A DNA stretch of 64,000 nucleotides from Gammaproteobacteria bacterium. GTDB lineage: Bacteria; Pseudomonadota; Gammaproteobacteria; Xanthomonadales; SZUA-36. The position numbers and the translations under genes were made by a program. Shown in pieces: positions 47,113 through 55,701 of the stretch. Below the pieces are notes generated by a model. That model was given only the letters and a program-made list of their open reading frames with translations, was not told where the DNA came from and did no database searches. The first letter of the stretch is position 1; each line of letters opens with the position of its first letter. The stretch covers positions 223,255 to 287,254 of the forward strand of contig JAUIBE010000002.1 in assembly GCA_030428105.1 (NCBI GenBank). The letters run 5' to 3'.

Positions 47113-49156
47113 AGCGCCCTTCATCCTTGAATCGGACAAATGCCGCGGCGCCTTCAGCCATTCGATTCTCCCAGGCATCCGTAGATCCGATCGATGGAAG
47201 GCGCCCACGTTCCTTCTTGAATTGAACTGCTCGCAGCGCAAGCTCCCTTGCTTCACCTGGGCTCAGGCTTGTCCGCTTGCCGGCAATGATCTTGGCCACC
47301 TGTTTCAAACTGTCCTCCCGCATTGATTTAGCGAGAATCGCATACGCCTCACTGAACGGGTTGATACGGTCGATCAAGTCAATGTCCAAGTCACGCACAT
47401 CCATCGCGAACTTCCGCACGCCTTCAATCAACGCCGTGTTTGGTTTCTGCTCACCACCCTCTTCCAGGAGTGCTTGTTTTGCTTGTTGCGTAATGTTGAG
47501 CGCAGCAATGGCATGTTGCCGAACCGCTTCCTGATCACTTTCCTCCAAGTCTGGATATTTGTCCTTGATGATTTTCCCCATACGAACTTGGGTGAGTTCT
47601 TCAGGGACCAACTCGTCATCGAATAGCCCACGCTCGAGAGATGTCTTGTCCTGGAGAAGCGGGGCAATCACCTCATTCAGGTCTTCTTGGCAAATGCGCA
47701 CAGCTTCCTTGCTTTTGGGTACGGCCAACCCATTAATCTCTACCTGCACCTCTCCCGTTGTTTGGTTCACTCCAACATTAGTCTTTCTCGGGTCGTACCC
47801 ACCTGGGCCATAGTCAAACCCTTTTGAAGGTCCGTCGCTAGGATTCTTGGGTTTGAACTCGAAGCGTGGCGCCAGAACCTGCTCCATCAGCAAACTGGCA
47901 GCGATAGCCTTCAGCGTATCGTTGACCGCCTCGGTTACCGCTTCTTCCGTTGCATCAGGCTCCGCGATCAGGTTTGTGAAACGGCTACGGAACTTTCCTG
48001 GCGCATCACGAGTCGCTCGGCCAATGATCTGCACAATTTCAGTCAGACTGGATCGATACCCAACAGTCAAAGCATGCTCACACCAAATCCAGTCAAACCC
48101 TTCCTTTGCCATTCCCAAGGCAATGATGATATCGATATGGTCCCGGTTGTCCTTCTGACTTGGATCTTTTAGTGCTGCGGAGACTCGATCCCGTTTACTG
48201 GGCTCATCATCAACTAAATCCGCGATGCGCAGTATCTGACCGTTGGCTGTTTTTACTAGCTGAAAGCCGGTTTCGGGGTCAGTGCCTTGCCAATCGCCCA
48301 ACTCCTCAATGATGTGTTCAACTTCCCGTATTTTGTCTTTCGTGCTCTCCCGTGAATTAACGTTCGGGATGTGAACAATAGTTTTTTCAGCGGGGTCTAG
48401 GACATTGAGAATGTCATCTACGTAGGACCCAGAGTAAAAGTAGTAGCCAATATCAAGCTGCTTTAAGTACTCGTAACCGTTGAGCTGTTCGTAGTAGGTG
48501 TAGGTGACGGTGTCGAACTTAGACTCATCTTCCGGGTGCAGGACCGCTTCCGCATCACCGCGAAAGTAGGAACCCGTCATCGCGACGATATGCACATTGT
48601 CACGTTCGATGAATTTACCCAGCTGCGCGCCAAGCTTGTTGTCAGGGTTTGCCGAGACGTGATGGAACTCATCCACTGCAATTAGGCAGTTATCGAAGGC
48701 TTCAATGCCGAATTCATCCACTGCAAAACGAAACGTTGCATGCGTGCAGACCAAAACCTGATCCTGGTTTTGCAGAAATGCGCCTAGTGATTTGACCTTG
48801 CCGCCATTGTCCGTTCCCGGGGCATTGCACAGGTTCCATTTTGGCTCGACCTTCCAATCTGCCCAGAATCCGAACTCGCTCAAATGCTCATCGTTAAAAC
48901 TGGCACCGATAGTCTTCTCCGGCACCACAATGATGGCCTTCTTGAGCCCCTGATTTGCGAGCTTGTCCAGCGCGATGAACATCAAAGCCCTGCTTTTTCC
49001 GGAAGCGGGCGGCGACTTAATCAGTAGATACTGCTCCCCACGCCTTTCGTATGCCCGCTCCTGCATGGGGCGCATACCAAGCTCATTGGACTTTGTGGAA
49101 CTGCCATTGCTGGCGTAGGTGACGGAGACGGAAGGGACGGTGTTTTTGGCACTCAA
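47105..49156 (-). CDS. SF2 DEAD/DEAH-type helicase (restriction-system type)
   Basis: 683 residues. Motif I LLIKSPPASGKSRAL (Walker A at 48-55), motif II IAVDEFHHVSA (DEFH at 162-165), motif III VAMTGSYFRG (193 onward), and motif VI IVQIIGRATRDAPG (about 375-387). Residues beyond 400 are helical and unassigned. The arrangement resembles type III Res or HsdR motor domains but with no attached nuclease domain visible. It starts 12 bases after the methyltransferase stop, so it is probably the ATP-driven component of the same system. Confidence 0.85.
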   Translation of the reverse strand: MSAKNTVPSVSVTYASNGSSTKSNELGMRPMQERAYERRGEQYLLIKSPPASGKSRALMFIALDKLANQGLKKAIIVVPEKTIGASFNDEHLSEFGFWADWKVEPKWNLCNAPGTDNGGKVKSLGAFLQNQDQVLVCTHATFRFAVDEFGIEAFDNCLIAVDEFHHVSANPDNKLGAQLGKFIERDNVHIVAMTGSYFRGDAEAVLHPEDESKFDTVTYTYYEQLNGYEYLKQLDIGYYFYSGSYVDDILNVLDPAEKTIVHIPNVNSRESTKDKIREVEHIIEELGDWQGTDPETGFQLVKTANGQILRIADLVDDEPSKRDRVSAALKDPSQKDNRDHIDIIIALGMAKEGFDWIWCEHALTVGYRSSLTEIVQIIGRATRDAPGKFRSRFTNLIAEPDATEEAVTEAVNDTLKAIAASLLMEQVLAPRFEFKPKNPSDGPSKGFDYGPGGYDPRKTNVGVNQTTGEVQVEINGLAVPKSKEAVRICQEDLNEVIAPLLQDKTSLERGLFDDELVPEELTQVRMGKIIKDKYPDLEESDQEAVRQHAIAALNITQQAKQALLEEGGEQKPNTALIEGVRKFAMDVRDLDIDLIDRINPFSEAYAILAKSMREDSLKQVAKIIAGKRTSLSPGEARELALRAVQFKKERGRLPSIGSTDAWENRMAEGAAAFVRFKDEGRYD

Positions 49157-49168
49157 TGTATCGACCCC

Positions 49169-51916
49169 CTATGAAGCTACGGTTTCCATTTCTGAATAGA
49201 GCTCGAACAGATATTCCAGTCTTTCTGTATCGTTCTTGAATCGACGACCGATGTAAATTCGCTCAATCACTTCGTCGTTGCGTTCATGGGCTTGTCGCAG
49301 GTCATCCGGCATCTTTTCAGGATCATATAAATCCGAAATTGTTGCTGGAAAGTGGGCTTCGCGAGCCAAAAGGATGTTCTCGGCGCAGATCTCAAGATCC
49401 GCTTTGTTTTTTTGGGTTAATGTGGGAATGGGAAACGTGTTCCATCCGAGTGTATTGGAGTAAGAAAAGTCGGTTCTCAGCCGCACGCAAACCGTTCCTA
49501 TCCAAACCCAGTGGAGGCGGGATGCAATAATAGCCAGGTTCCAAAGAGGGGCGTCGTAGAGAGCAAAGTTACGATCTCCAACAATCGTTTCTTTGCTCTC
49601 CAGGCCAACTGGCAAATACTCCCGGTTCTCCGAACTTACCCTCGCCACAACCAAGGAATAGTTTTCGGCAACTGATTGAATCTGCCGGAATCGATGCGGA
49701 TAATCAGCGGCGGGGCGCGTCTCCGCAGCTTTGCTGGCAGCGCGCATTCTAGCAACCCCGTCTATGCGGCGCTTCAGTTCAGGAATCGCTTCTGCATCTT
49801 CGCGATCTTGGTCCTCCAGCCACAAACAGTATCGTTGTTCTCCCCGAATAAACTCTTTCGCCCCCAGAAACCGTTTAACTAAGCGCGTTGCACTTGGAGC
49901 ATCCTTCATCAACTGCTGACGCTCATCAGGCGAAAAAAAGAAGTACCCCCCATCAGTTGGTTTGTTTCCCCATTCCATCAGGCCCCTATCATCTACAGGC
50001 TTGGTGACAGGAGAAACGATTACATTTGGGCCGCTTACCAGATACGCGTTGATGAAGTCTGTCGTCGTGGCTATAGGGTTGCCGCCTTCCGTTCTGGAGT
50101 AAATTACCCGAACATTACTTGGTTCCTTAGCAATCCCTACAATTACAACCGTTACACCTGCATTGTGACTCGCAAGATTAGCCCACTTAAATGAAGTGTA
50201 CGCAAAAAGGATTTGGTGACCTGTATCGAAAATACACGGCCAGAGAATTGGCACCTGCTGCCCCTGGCAGATTGAGTTAGTGGCCACGAAAGCAGCCGCA
50301 GAATTGGTCGTTGTGCCATAGTCGGCCGCCTTTATGAACCAACCGGCCACATAGTCCAACGACTTCCAACTCTTAACTCGACTTGCAAAAATCTGCTGTA
50401 GGTCAGCTTTCTGTTCTTTCGATTGCCATGTCGAGCCCAAATATGGCGGATTCCCGCAAATGAATGTTTCACCACCCTCATTTTCGAAGTCGATCTCCGT
50501 TTGGTCGAGCGGTGTTTCAAAAAGGTCGTCAGCGTGAAGTTTTGCGCTCTTGCCAGTAGGCGGACATAGGCTAAGCCAGTCCAGCTTCAAAGCATTGCCA
50601 CAGGTTATCCAATTCTGTGTTTCCAGCGGCAAAAACTCAGCTATTGCTTCCATTTGCCCGAGATACTCAACATCACACTGATACTCAGCAATGATGAGTG
50701 CTAACCGAGCAATTTCTGCCGAGAAATCTCGAATTTCAATCCCGCGAAAGTTTGTGAGCTTGATCTCGCTTTTTCGACCACCCTCATCTCGCCTCTGGTT
50801 AATTTCGTTTTCGATCTCACGCATCTGTTTATAGGCAATGACAAGGAAATTTCCCGAGCCACACGCGGGGTCAAAAACCCGAATCCGGGCGATACGATTG
50901 CGCAGATTGATTAACTTGCGTCCGTTATCTCCTGCTTTCTCCAACTTATCCCGTAGTTCGTTAAGAAACAGAGGGTTTAGCACCTTGAGAATATTGGGCA
51001 CACTGGTGTAATGCATACCCAGCTCACCGCGCTCTTCGTCATCAGCCACAGCCTGGATCATTGAGCCAAAGATGTCCGGATTGATCTTTGTCCAATCCAG
51101 ACCGCCAATATGGCTCAAATAGGACCTTGCAATCTTGCTAAACCGGGGAACCTCGCTGCTCCCCGAAAAAAGACCACCATTTACATATGGAAACGCATTT
51201 GCCCATCGGGGGATATTGACCGCGTCTCGTTCTTCTCTGCTGGTGCTTAGGGCGCGGAAAATCTCGCCAATCACTTCATGGAGATTTGAAGCATCACGCT
51301 CACTCATCTGCTGTACGGTGTCGGTAAACAAATCCCGGCCACCAAAAATGTTTGTATCTTCTGCAAAGAAACAAAAGATCAACCGAGCCATAAAGTGATT
51401 CATCTCGGGGCGCCGCTCATCGGTTCCCCAGTCAGGGTTTTCCCTTAGCAGTTCGACATAAAGTTTATTCAGCCGGCTGGTGGCCTTGATATCGAAAGCG
51501 TTCTCGCGAATCTGCTTTACAGTGGTGATTCCGGCCAGGGGAAGGAAGAAGCCAAAGTGGTCAGGAAACTCCTGATAGCTACATGCCACAGTTTCGCCGC
51601 TGATGAGATCCTCAGCTTCAAAATCAACACCGTCAGTGGCCAGTATGAATTTGGCCTTGTACTTGCCGGACGCCGGACTTGCCTTTAGGGCGGCCAACTT
51701 CTCAGTCACTTTGCCTGTTTCGGCTACAGCGATGTGGATATTGTTGGTTTGCAGCACCCCGCCCAGGTCGGATTTGTTTGTGGTACCCGACCGCAATCGC
51801 TTTATGGTGGTCGCCTTGTTGCCGAAAGCTTCTAGAAAGGCAAATGGGAACTCCTGCCCGTCAAAAGGCTGCAGAGCCAACTCAGAGATTGCTTCTTCGA
51901 TTTCGACTGCGTTCAT
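49169..51916 (-). CDS. MmeI-like class I DNA adenine methyltransferase
   Basis: 915 residues. Amino-methyltransferase motifs: motif I VFDPACGSGNFLVIAYKQM (348-366) and motif IV FICGNPPYLGSTW (485-497), the NPPY form for N6-adenine. An N-terminal region (1-340) with MNHFMARLIFCFFAED and GELGMHYTSVPNILK, and a C-terminal part with IASRLHWVWIGTVCVRL and YSNTLGWNTFPIP, match the spacer and target-recognition regions of MmeI-type enzymes. The N-terminal D-ExK nuclease motif of true type IIG enzymes was not found, so cutting probably depends on partner genes. First gene of the three-gene operon. Confidence 0.88.
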   Translation of the reverse strand: MNAVEIEEAISELALQPFDGQEFPFAFLEAFGNKATTIKRLRSGTTNKSDLGGVLQTNNIHIAVAETGKVTEKLAALKASPASGKYKAKFILATDGVDFEAEDLISGETVACSYQEFPDHFGFFLPLAGITTVKQIRENAFDIKATSRLNKLYVELLRENPDWGTDERRPEMNHFMARLIFCFFAEDTNIFGGRDLFTDTVQQMSERDASNLHEVIGEIFRALSTSREERDAVNIPRWANAFPYVNGGLFSGSSEVPRFSKIARSYLSHIGGLDWTKINPDIFGSMIQAVADDEERGELGMHYTSVPNILKVLNPLFLNELRDKLEKAGDNGRKLINLRNRIARIRVFDPACGSGNFLVIAYKQMREIENEINQRRDEGGRKSEIKLTNFRGIEIRDFSAEIARLALIIAEYQCDVEYLGQMEAIAEFLPLETQNWITCGNALKLDWLSLCPPTGKSAKLHADDLFETPLDQTEIDFENEGGETFICGNPPYLGSTWQSKEQKADLQQIFASRVKSWKSLDYVAGWFIKAADYGTTTNSAAAFVATNSICQGQQVPILWPCIFDTGHQILFAYTSFKWANLASHNAGVTVVIVGIAKEPSNVRVIYSRTEGGNPIATTTDFINAYLVSGPNVIVSPVTKPVDDRGLMEWGNKPTDGGYFFFSPDERQQLMKDAPSATRLVKRFLGAKEFIRGEQRYCLWLEDQDREDAEAIPELKRRIDGVARMRAASKAAETRPAADYPHRFRQIQSVAENYSLVVARVSSENREYLPVGLESKETIVGDRNFALYDAPLWNLAIIASRLHWVWIGTVCVRLRTDFSYSNTLGWNTFPIPTLTQKNKADLEICAENILLAREAHFPATISDLYDPEKMPDDLRQAHERNDEVIERIYIGRRFKNDTERLEYLFELYSEMETVAS

Positions 51917-52080
51917 ATGCTCACTAAATGTGCAGCGGGGTTCTTGTGGCTCAGCAACCGCAATGTGCCGTGGTGACTGTTTGCAACGAATTCGTGGAGG
52001 AAAGTAGCCAGCTTTTGCTGTCCCCTAGCACCCCTGCAATCTAATGTACCCTAACGTCCAAGACGGTCCAATTGGGACCG

Positions 52081-52752
52081 ATGTGGATACTCAGCAGTTA
52101 TCGCAGTTTGAACAGCTTTGGAGAGTGGTGCGTGACAAAGCGAAGCGTTGCTCACGGATGTGCGGATCTTGAGGATTTCCAAATCAGTCCTGAGGGGCGT
52201 GAGCTAATAGAATGGCAGCTAGAACGGAGCAAGATCGAAAACCCAAGCCCCGAATTCTTCCAGGCCTTGGAGCTTGCCGCGGCACGCTTTGTGAGCTTGG
52301 AGCGGATTCACTCCGATTCAAAGCCAGCAGCCATGCGAGCAGAGCTGAAGAAAGCAGCGAATCTGGCGCTAAGACTCGAGCAGGCTCTGGAGCAAATGCA
52401 CCCGGTATCCAATTCGCTGATTAGAAAGGCCTCAGGCATGTCAGCGGCACGATTCAGGGACCGAAAAGTTACAACAACAGTTGAAGCGTTGGAAGGTGCT
52501 CGCCAACTCGCCGACAACCTCCCGGGCCGAGGGAGCTTGGTTGATGAAGCCAAGGCCGAGCTTGCGATTGATGTTGCGGTCGCCATGTCAAAGCATCTCG
52601 GCCGCAAGCCCGCCACTACAAAAGAGGGGCTTTATGCTTCACTACTTTCGATAATGCTGGAACAGGTCACAGGTAAGGAACCAAAGAGTGTCCAAAAGCT
52701 GGTCAAGCAAACATTCGAAAAAAATACTCAGATCTTTTCAACGCAGACCTAA
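52081..52752 (+). CDS. Hypothetical protein, start uncertain
   Basis: About 223 residues from ATG 52081 (a TTG at 52072 is also in frame). From residue 35 on it is mostly helical and charged (SPEGRELIEWQLERSKIENPS, AELKKAANLALRLEQALEQM, EAKAELAIDVAVAMSKHLG). I recognise no family. A 42-codon frame from ATG 52044 with a plausible N-terminus (VDTQQLSQFEQLWRVVRDKA) ends at 52172 in the neighbouring phase, which suggests either a frameshift near 52150-52172 or a wrongly chosen start. It is divergent from the methyltransferase gene. Confidence 0.5.
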   Translation: MWILSSYRSLNSFGEWCVTKRSVAHGCADLEDFQISPEGRELIEWQLERSKIENPSPEFFQALELAAARFVSLERIHSDSKPAAMRAELKKAANLALRLEQALEQMHPVSNSLIRKASGMSAARFRDRKVTTTVEALEGARQLADNLPGRGSLVDEAKAELAIDVAVAMSKHLGRKPATTKEGLYASLLSIMLEQVTGKEPKSVQKLVKQTFEKNTQIFSTQT

Positions 52753-52868
52753 GAAAACAACCTGCCCAAATACCTAATAAATTCTGTCGTCTAGGGACCT
52801 TAATCCGATCTAGAAATCCGTTCAGGATCTTTCTCCGCGAATCCACAAAAACACAAGGAGATGGAAAG

Positions 52869-53081
52869 ATGGCGGAGAGAATTCTAAGACTACCAAGTGT
52901 AATTGATCGAACGGGCCTGTCCAGAAGCAGTATCTATTTGCGCATCTCGGAAGGCTCATTCCCGGCTGCAATTCCACTTGGCCCGCGTTGTGTGGGTTGG
53001 GTGGAATCGGAAATCGATTCCTGGATAGAAACTCAGATTCAAGAACGGTACAGCGAATCTGTAGTACGGGGTGCGGAATGA
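52869..53081 (+). CDS. AlpA-family phage/island transcriptional regulator
   Basis: 70 residues after a good AGGAG site. LRLPSVIDRTGLSRSSIYLRI then SEGSFPAAIPLGPRCVGWVESEIDSWI is the AlpA/MerR-like winged helix common in P4-type islands, where it controls integrase or excision genes. It may serve as excisionase. Its stop overlaps the next start (ATGA). Confidence 0.9.
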   Translation: MAERILRLPSVIDRTGLSRSSIYLRISEGSFPAAIPLGPRCVGWVESEIDSWIETQIQERYSESVVRGAE

Positions 53082-53317
53082 GCACCCACTCCCCTCAAAT
53101 GAACCCGATCAAGTCGTATTTCGCGAAACCCACGAGAAAAAACGCCATAAACGCGATGTGCGCTCACTGCATGGGTTGCACCGCCTCGGAACAGGGAAAC
53201 GGCTCCAAGGACCATTTGGAGCCAGGTTTTCGACGAGAAATACGGGAATGCAACGCAACTCATTGCCCACTACACCGATGGCGCCCGTTTCAGGATGCCC
53301 GCACGAAATTGCGGTGA
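53078..53317 (+). CDS. Small Cys-rich protein of integrative elements
   Basis: 79 residues from ATG 53078. The order AMCAHCMGCTA...IRECNATHCPLHRWRPF gives six Cys/His ligand candidates, probably a zinc-binding fold. Genes of this type often follow alpA in islands and phages. Function unknown. Confidence 0.65.
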   Translation: MSTHSPQMNPIKSYFAKPTRKNAINAMCAHCMGCTASEQGNGSKDHLEPGFRREIRECNATHCPLHRWRPFQDARTKLR

Positions 53318-53323
53318 GCCATA

Positions 53324-53731
53324 GTGCCCAGCGCAAAGACCAAAGCCGGACGAGGAAAAAGCCGAGGCTATATTTCTATTCCGCATGTTGTGATGGATAC
53401 GGATGACTACCGAAATCTCCCTCCAAACGCAGTGAAGCTTTTAAATGCCCTCGTTTATCAATACCGCGGTTCGAACAATGGTGATCTGACGGCGGCATTC
53501 ACGGTAATGGAGAAATGGGGGTTCAAGTCGAAGCAAACCCTGCAAAGCGCAAAAGTGGCGCTTCTTAAGGCAAGACTGATTGTTCAAACGCGGGTGGGAG
53601 TATTCCAGAACCCTGGTGGGCGCACAGGCTTGTATGCGCTCTCGTGGCACCCCGTTGATGAATGTCCTGGCAAACGATTGGAGTTTGGCCCAACGCGCAC
53701 ACCACCAAGAAAGTTTAGCCTGGAAAAATAA
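53324..53731 (+). CDS. Probable winged-helix DNA-binding protein of the island
   Basis: 135 residues from a GTG start seven bases after the preceding gene. HVVMDTDDYRNLPPNAVKLLNALVYQYRGSNNGDLTAAF and SKQTLQSAKVALLKARLIVQTR read as helices plus a winged-helix pattern found in short replication- or regulation-related proteins of mobile elements. The downstream frame continues in another phase with two copies of a PIFVP-like peptide encoded by an 18-base repeat, so the C-terminus may be frameshifted here. Confidence 0.6.
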   Translation: MPSAKTKAGRGKSRGYISIPHVVMDTDDYRNLPPNAVKLLNALVYQYRGSNNGDLTAAFTVMEKWGFKSKQTLQSAKVALLKARLIVQTRVGVFQNPGGRTGLYALSWHPVDECPGKRLEFGPTRTPPRKFSLEK

Positions 53732-53760
53732 AATACCCGGTCCAATTTTTGGTATGGGTG

Positions 53761-53842
53761 CGCCCCGATTTTCGTACCCAAGGATGGCCAATCCGAGCAA
53801 ATCTCCGGCTTCAGCTTCAACCATCGCCCCGATTTTCGTACC
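53761..53842 (+). repeat. Two 18-base direct repeats (CGCCCCGATTTTCGTACC)
   Basis: Identical copies at 53761-53778 and 53825-53842, 64 bases apart; a degenerate third (CCAATTTTTGGTATGG) precedes them near 53741. They may be iteron-like binding sites or the remains of a repeated peptide in the end of the upstream gene. Confidence 0.6.
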
Positions 53843-54218
53843 GATAGGACAAGCCACCGTGTCCAGAAATCAGGCACCTTATTAATCTACCAGGGGGTAT
53901 GTCGCAATCAGGTGATACAGCATGGCAAAAAAAGCCATCGTAGTCCGGCTAAGGCACCTGCCACCTTCTACCAGCCCTTTCAGGTTGGCCCCTCTATCTA
54001 CCCAATCGCGATCGGTGGCTTAGCACTAAGCGCCAACAACATTCCGTCGAATATTCGGATCCAGCACGTCGAAAACGACAGTCGCTATGCTCAGACTCAA
54101 CCTACCTATTTACCCTTTCAACCCCACTACCTCGCGCGCACACGCGAACCATGGGGTTCGGTAGCGATATCAATCAAAAATGTGGTAAAGCTAATTAGAA
54201 CGAAAGTGACGAGATGTC

Positions 54219-54235
54219 ACAATGTGCCACATTGT
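54219..54235. promoter_or_regulatory. Palindromic operator-like site upstream of the HGGxSTG gene
   Basis: ACAATGTG-C-CACATTGT is a perfect inverted repeat with 8-base arms and a 1-base centre, 19 bases before the ATG at 54255. Its size and place suit a homodimeric repressor. Confidence 0.5.
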
Positions 54236-54254
54236 TGCATAGTGAGAATCTGAC

Positions 54255-54518
54255 ATGAGAAACAGGACTACTATTCAAGCTGCTTACAATCCACTCCCGG
54301 AAATTGACGAGCACCCGCACAGGGTACCTACGCCTGTAGGCGCAAAGCGTGATCGGCTTTGTGGTGCTTTCGCACGAACTACAGGACAACCATGCAGGAG
54401 GCGGGCCTTGGCAAATGGAAGGTGTCGAAATCACGGAGGACTGAGCACGGGCCCAAGCACCAAAAGGGGCAAGGAAAGAGCACTGGCCAATCTCAAACAG
54501 TACCGGCCCAGGCCTTAG
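54255..54518 (+). CDS. HGGxSTG-domain small protein
   Basis: 87 residues. RLCGAFARTTGQPCRRRALA and NGRCRNHGGLSTGPSTKRGK give the Cys/His pattern CG..T..G.PC and C..HGG.STGP of a short family widely found in phages and islands. Function unknown; a zinc-binding structure is likely. Confidence 0.75.
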   Translation: MRNRTTIQAAYNPLPEIDEHPHRVPTPVGAKRDRLCGAFARTTGQPCRRRALANGRCRNHGGLSTGPSTKRGKERALANLKQYRPRP

Positions 54519-55077
54519 CTATAACCTTTGTCTCAGAAGTAGCCTCTTAAACTCGCCGGCGCAGCGTGTTTTTAAAAGCACTGTGCGTCTAGTAGGCCGT
54601 GTGATGCGTGCTGCCTACGGCTACACTCAACTTATGCGCTCCAGAACTCACTCAAACGGTGTGGAACAGTAATGTTCCCAGTCCGCCAAATCGGTACAGC
54701 TCTGTCGAATTTGAAAAAGTCATTGGTTGGTTGGTGGCGGCGACCCAACGATCACGAACAGCGGGTTTGCCTCACACTAGAACTTGAGGCGATGTCTCGA
54801 GGTTCAAAAAAGGGTCCGAGTGCGACTGAGGACTCCAATCAACCTGGTTAAAAAAACTGAGAACTGAGCTCGACAGAAGCATCGGAAGATACGGGCAAGT
54901 CCGGGCCAATACTTTCCGAAAAGGCCCTCTAAACGAATTGCCTGATACTATCAATTTCCCGTACCAAGATTGCCTCGAATTCACTTGCGCGATCACCGAG
55001 AAGAGCAACGGGTAAATTGCTCAATACTGTCTGCGACCAATTCTACTGGTCACAGTAGCAAAAAAACCGGGAGAAAC
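54519..55077. other. Stretch with no confident gene
   Basis: 559 bases between the HGGxSTG gene and the membrane-protein gene. Only a 59-codon candidate frame was seen; no RNA, repeat or terminator was recognised. Confidence 0.5.
54672..54851 (+). CDS. Possible small protein (59 residues)
   Basis: ATG 54672 to TAA 54851. The predicted product has a basic, Trp-containing start (TALSNLKKSLVGWWRRPND) and an acidic/Ser-rich end. GGAA lies seven bases upstream. There is no recognised family; the call rests on composition only. Confidence 0.3.
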   Translation: MFPVRQIGTALSNLKKSLVGWWRRPNDHEQRVCLTLELEAMSRGSKKGPSATEDSNQPG

Positions 55078-55488
55078 ATGGACATTTGGAACGTATTGTT
55101 GGGTGTTTGCATTGTCACTGTCATTCTAGCGATTTCGATCATTTTCTATTCACTGGGTCGCAAGGGCAAAGCGGTAGATCACATGATGATCCGCTTCATA
55201 CAAGACGGTGAGTTTTCAGAAGCAGAGGTGTTGGCTATGATGCACATTCGTAACACCAAAGAATGGTTGCGCGAGCAGGGACGGCTACTTGGAGAGGGCA
55301 AAAGCCCCGCGTACATCGTCGGTGTGCTTGAATCCCACGCGAAAGAAATGATTGCTGAGGCGGAACAAAGTAAGTGCCCCACCTTGAAGTTGGATGCGAT
55401 GCAGGCCAATGAAGAGTCTCATCCCTGCAGAGAGCCAAATGCCCCTCCGACACATACAGACAGACAAGACCTGGCCCGAAGGAAGTAG
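55078..55488 (+). CDS. Hypothetical single-pass membrane protein
   Basis: 136 residues from ATG 55078 with GGGAGA six bases upstream. One N-terminal membrane helix (VLLGVCIVTVILAISIIFYSLG) and a cytoplasmic-looking helical domain (EAEVLAMMHIRNTKEWLREQGRLL). No family recognised. It stands alone between the control genes and the reverse-transcriptase operon. Confidence 0.6.
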   Translation: MDIWNVLLGVCIVTVILAISIIFYSLGRKGKAVDHMMIRFIQDGEFSEAEVLAMMHIRNTKEWLREQGRLLGEGKSPAYIVGVLESHAKEMIAEAEQSKCPTLKLDAMQANEESHPCREPNAPPTHTDRQDLARRK

Positions 55489-55701
55489 TTGCTTAACGCG
55501 GGGCAAACTAGACTCAGAAACTCTAATTGGGAGCGCTGTTGTGCGCCTGCCCAAATTAACACTACTTCACTGGGCGGCTTTCAGCCCTGGTTAGAGTTGA
55601 GACAGACAATTGGACCGATGAACACATCGGATCTTTGATGCTATGAATTGCTTTGCGCTTTCTAGCGAAAGCAACATACAGATTCCTGAAACAGTATCGA
55701 T

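Larger units (their letters stand above)
53732..54254. other. Gene-poor stretch with direct repeats and a palindrome
   Basis: 523 bases without a convincing gene. A 113-codon frame at 53912 shows no conservation pattern and a composition unlike a folded protein. It contains two 18-base direct repeats and a 17-base palindrome, described separately. Confidence 0.5.

Noticed and set aside
53912..54253. 113-codon plus-strand frame
   Set aside because: Residue order looks random, it lacks a ribosome-binding site, and it runs across the palindrome at 54219.
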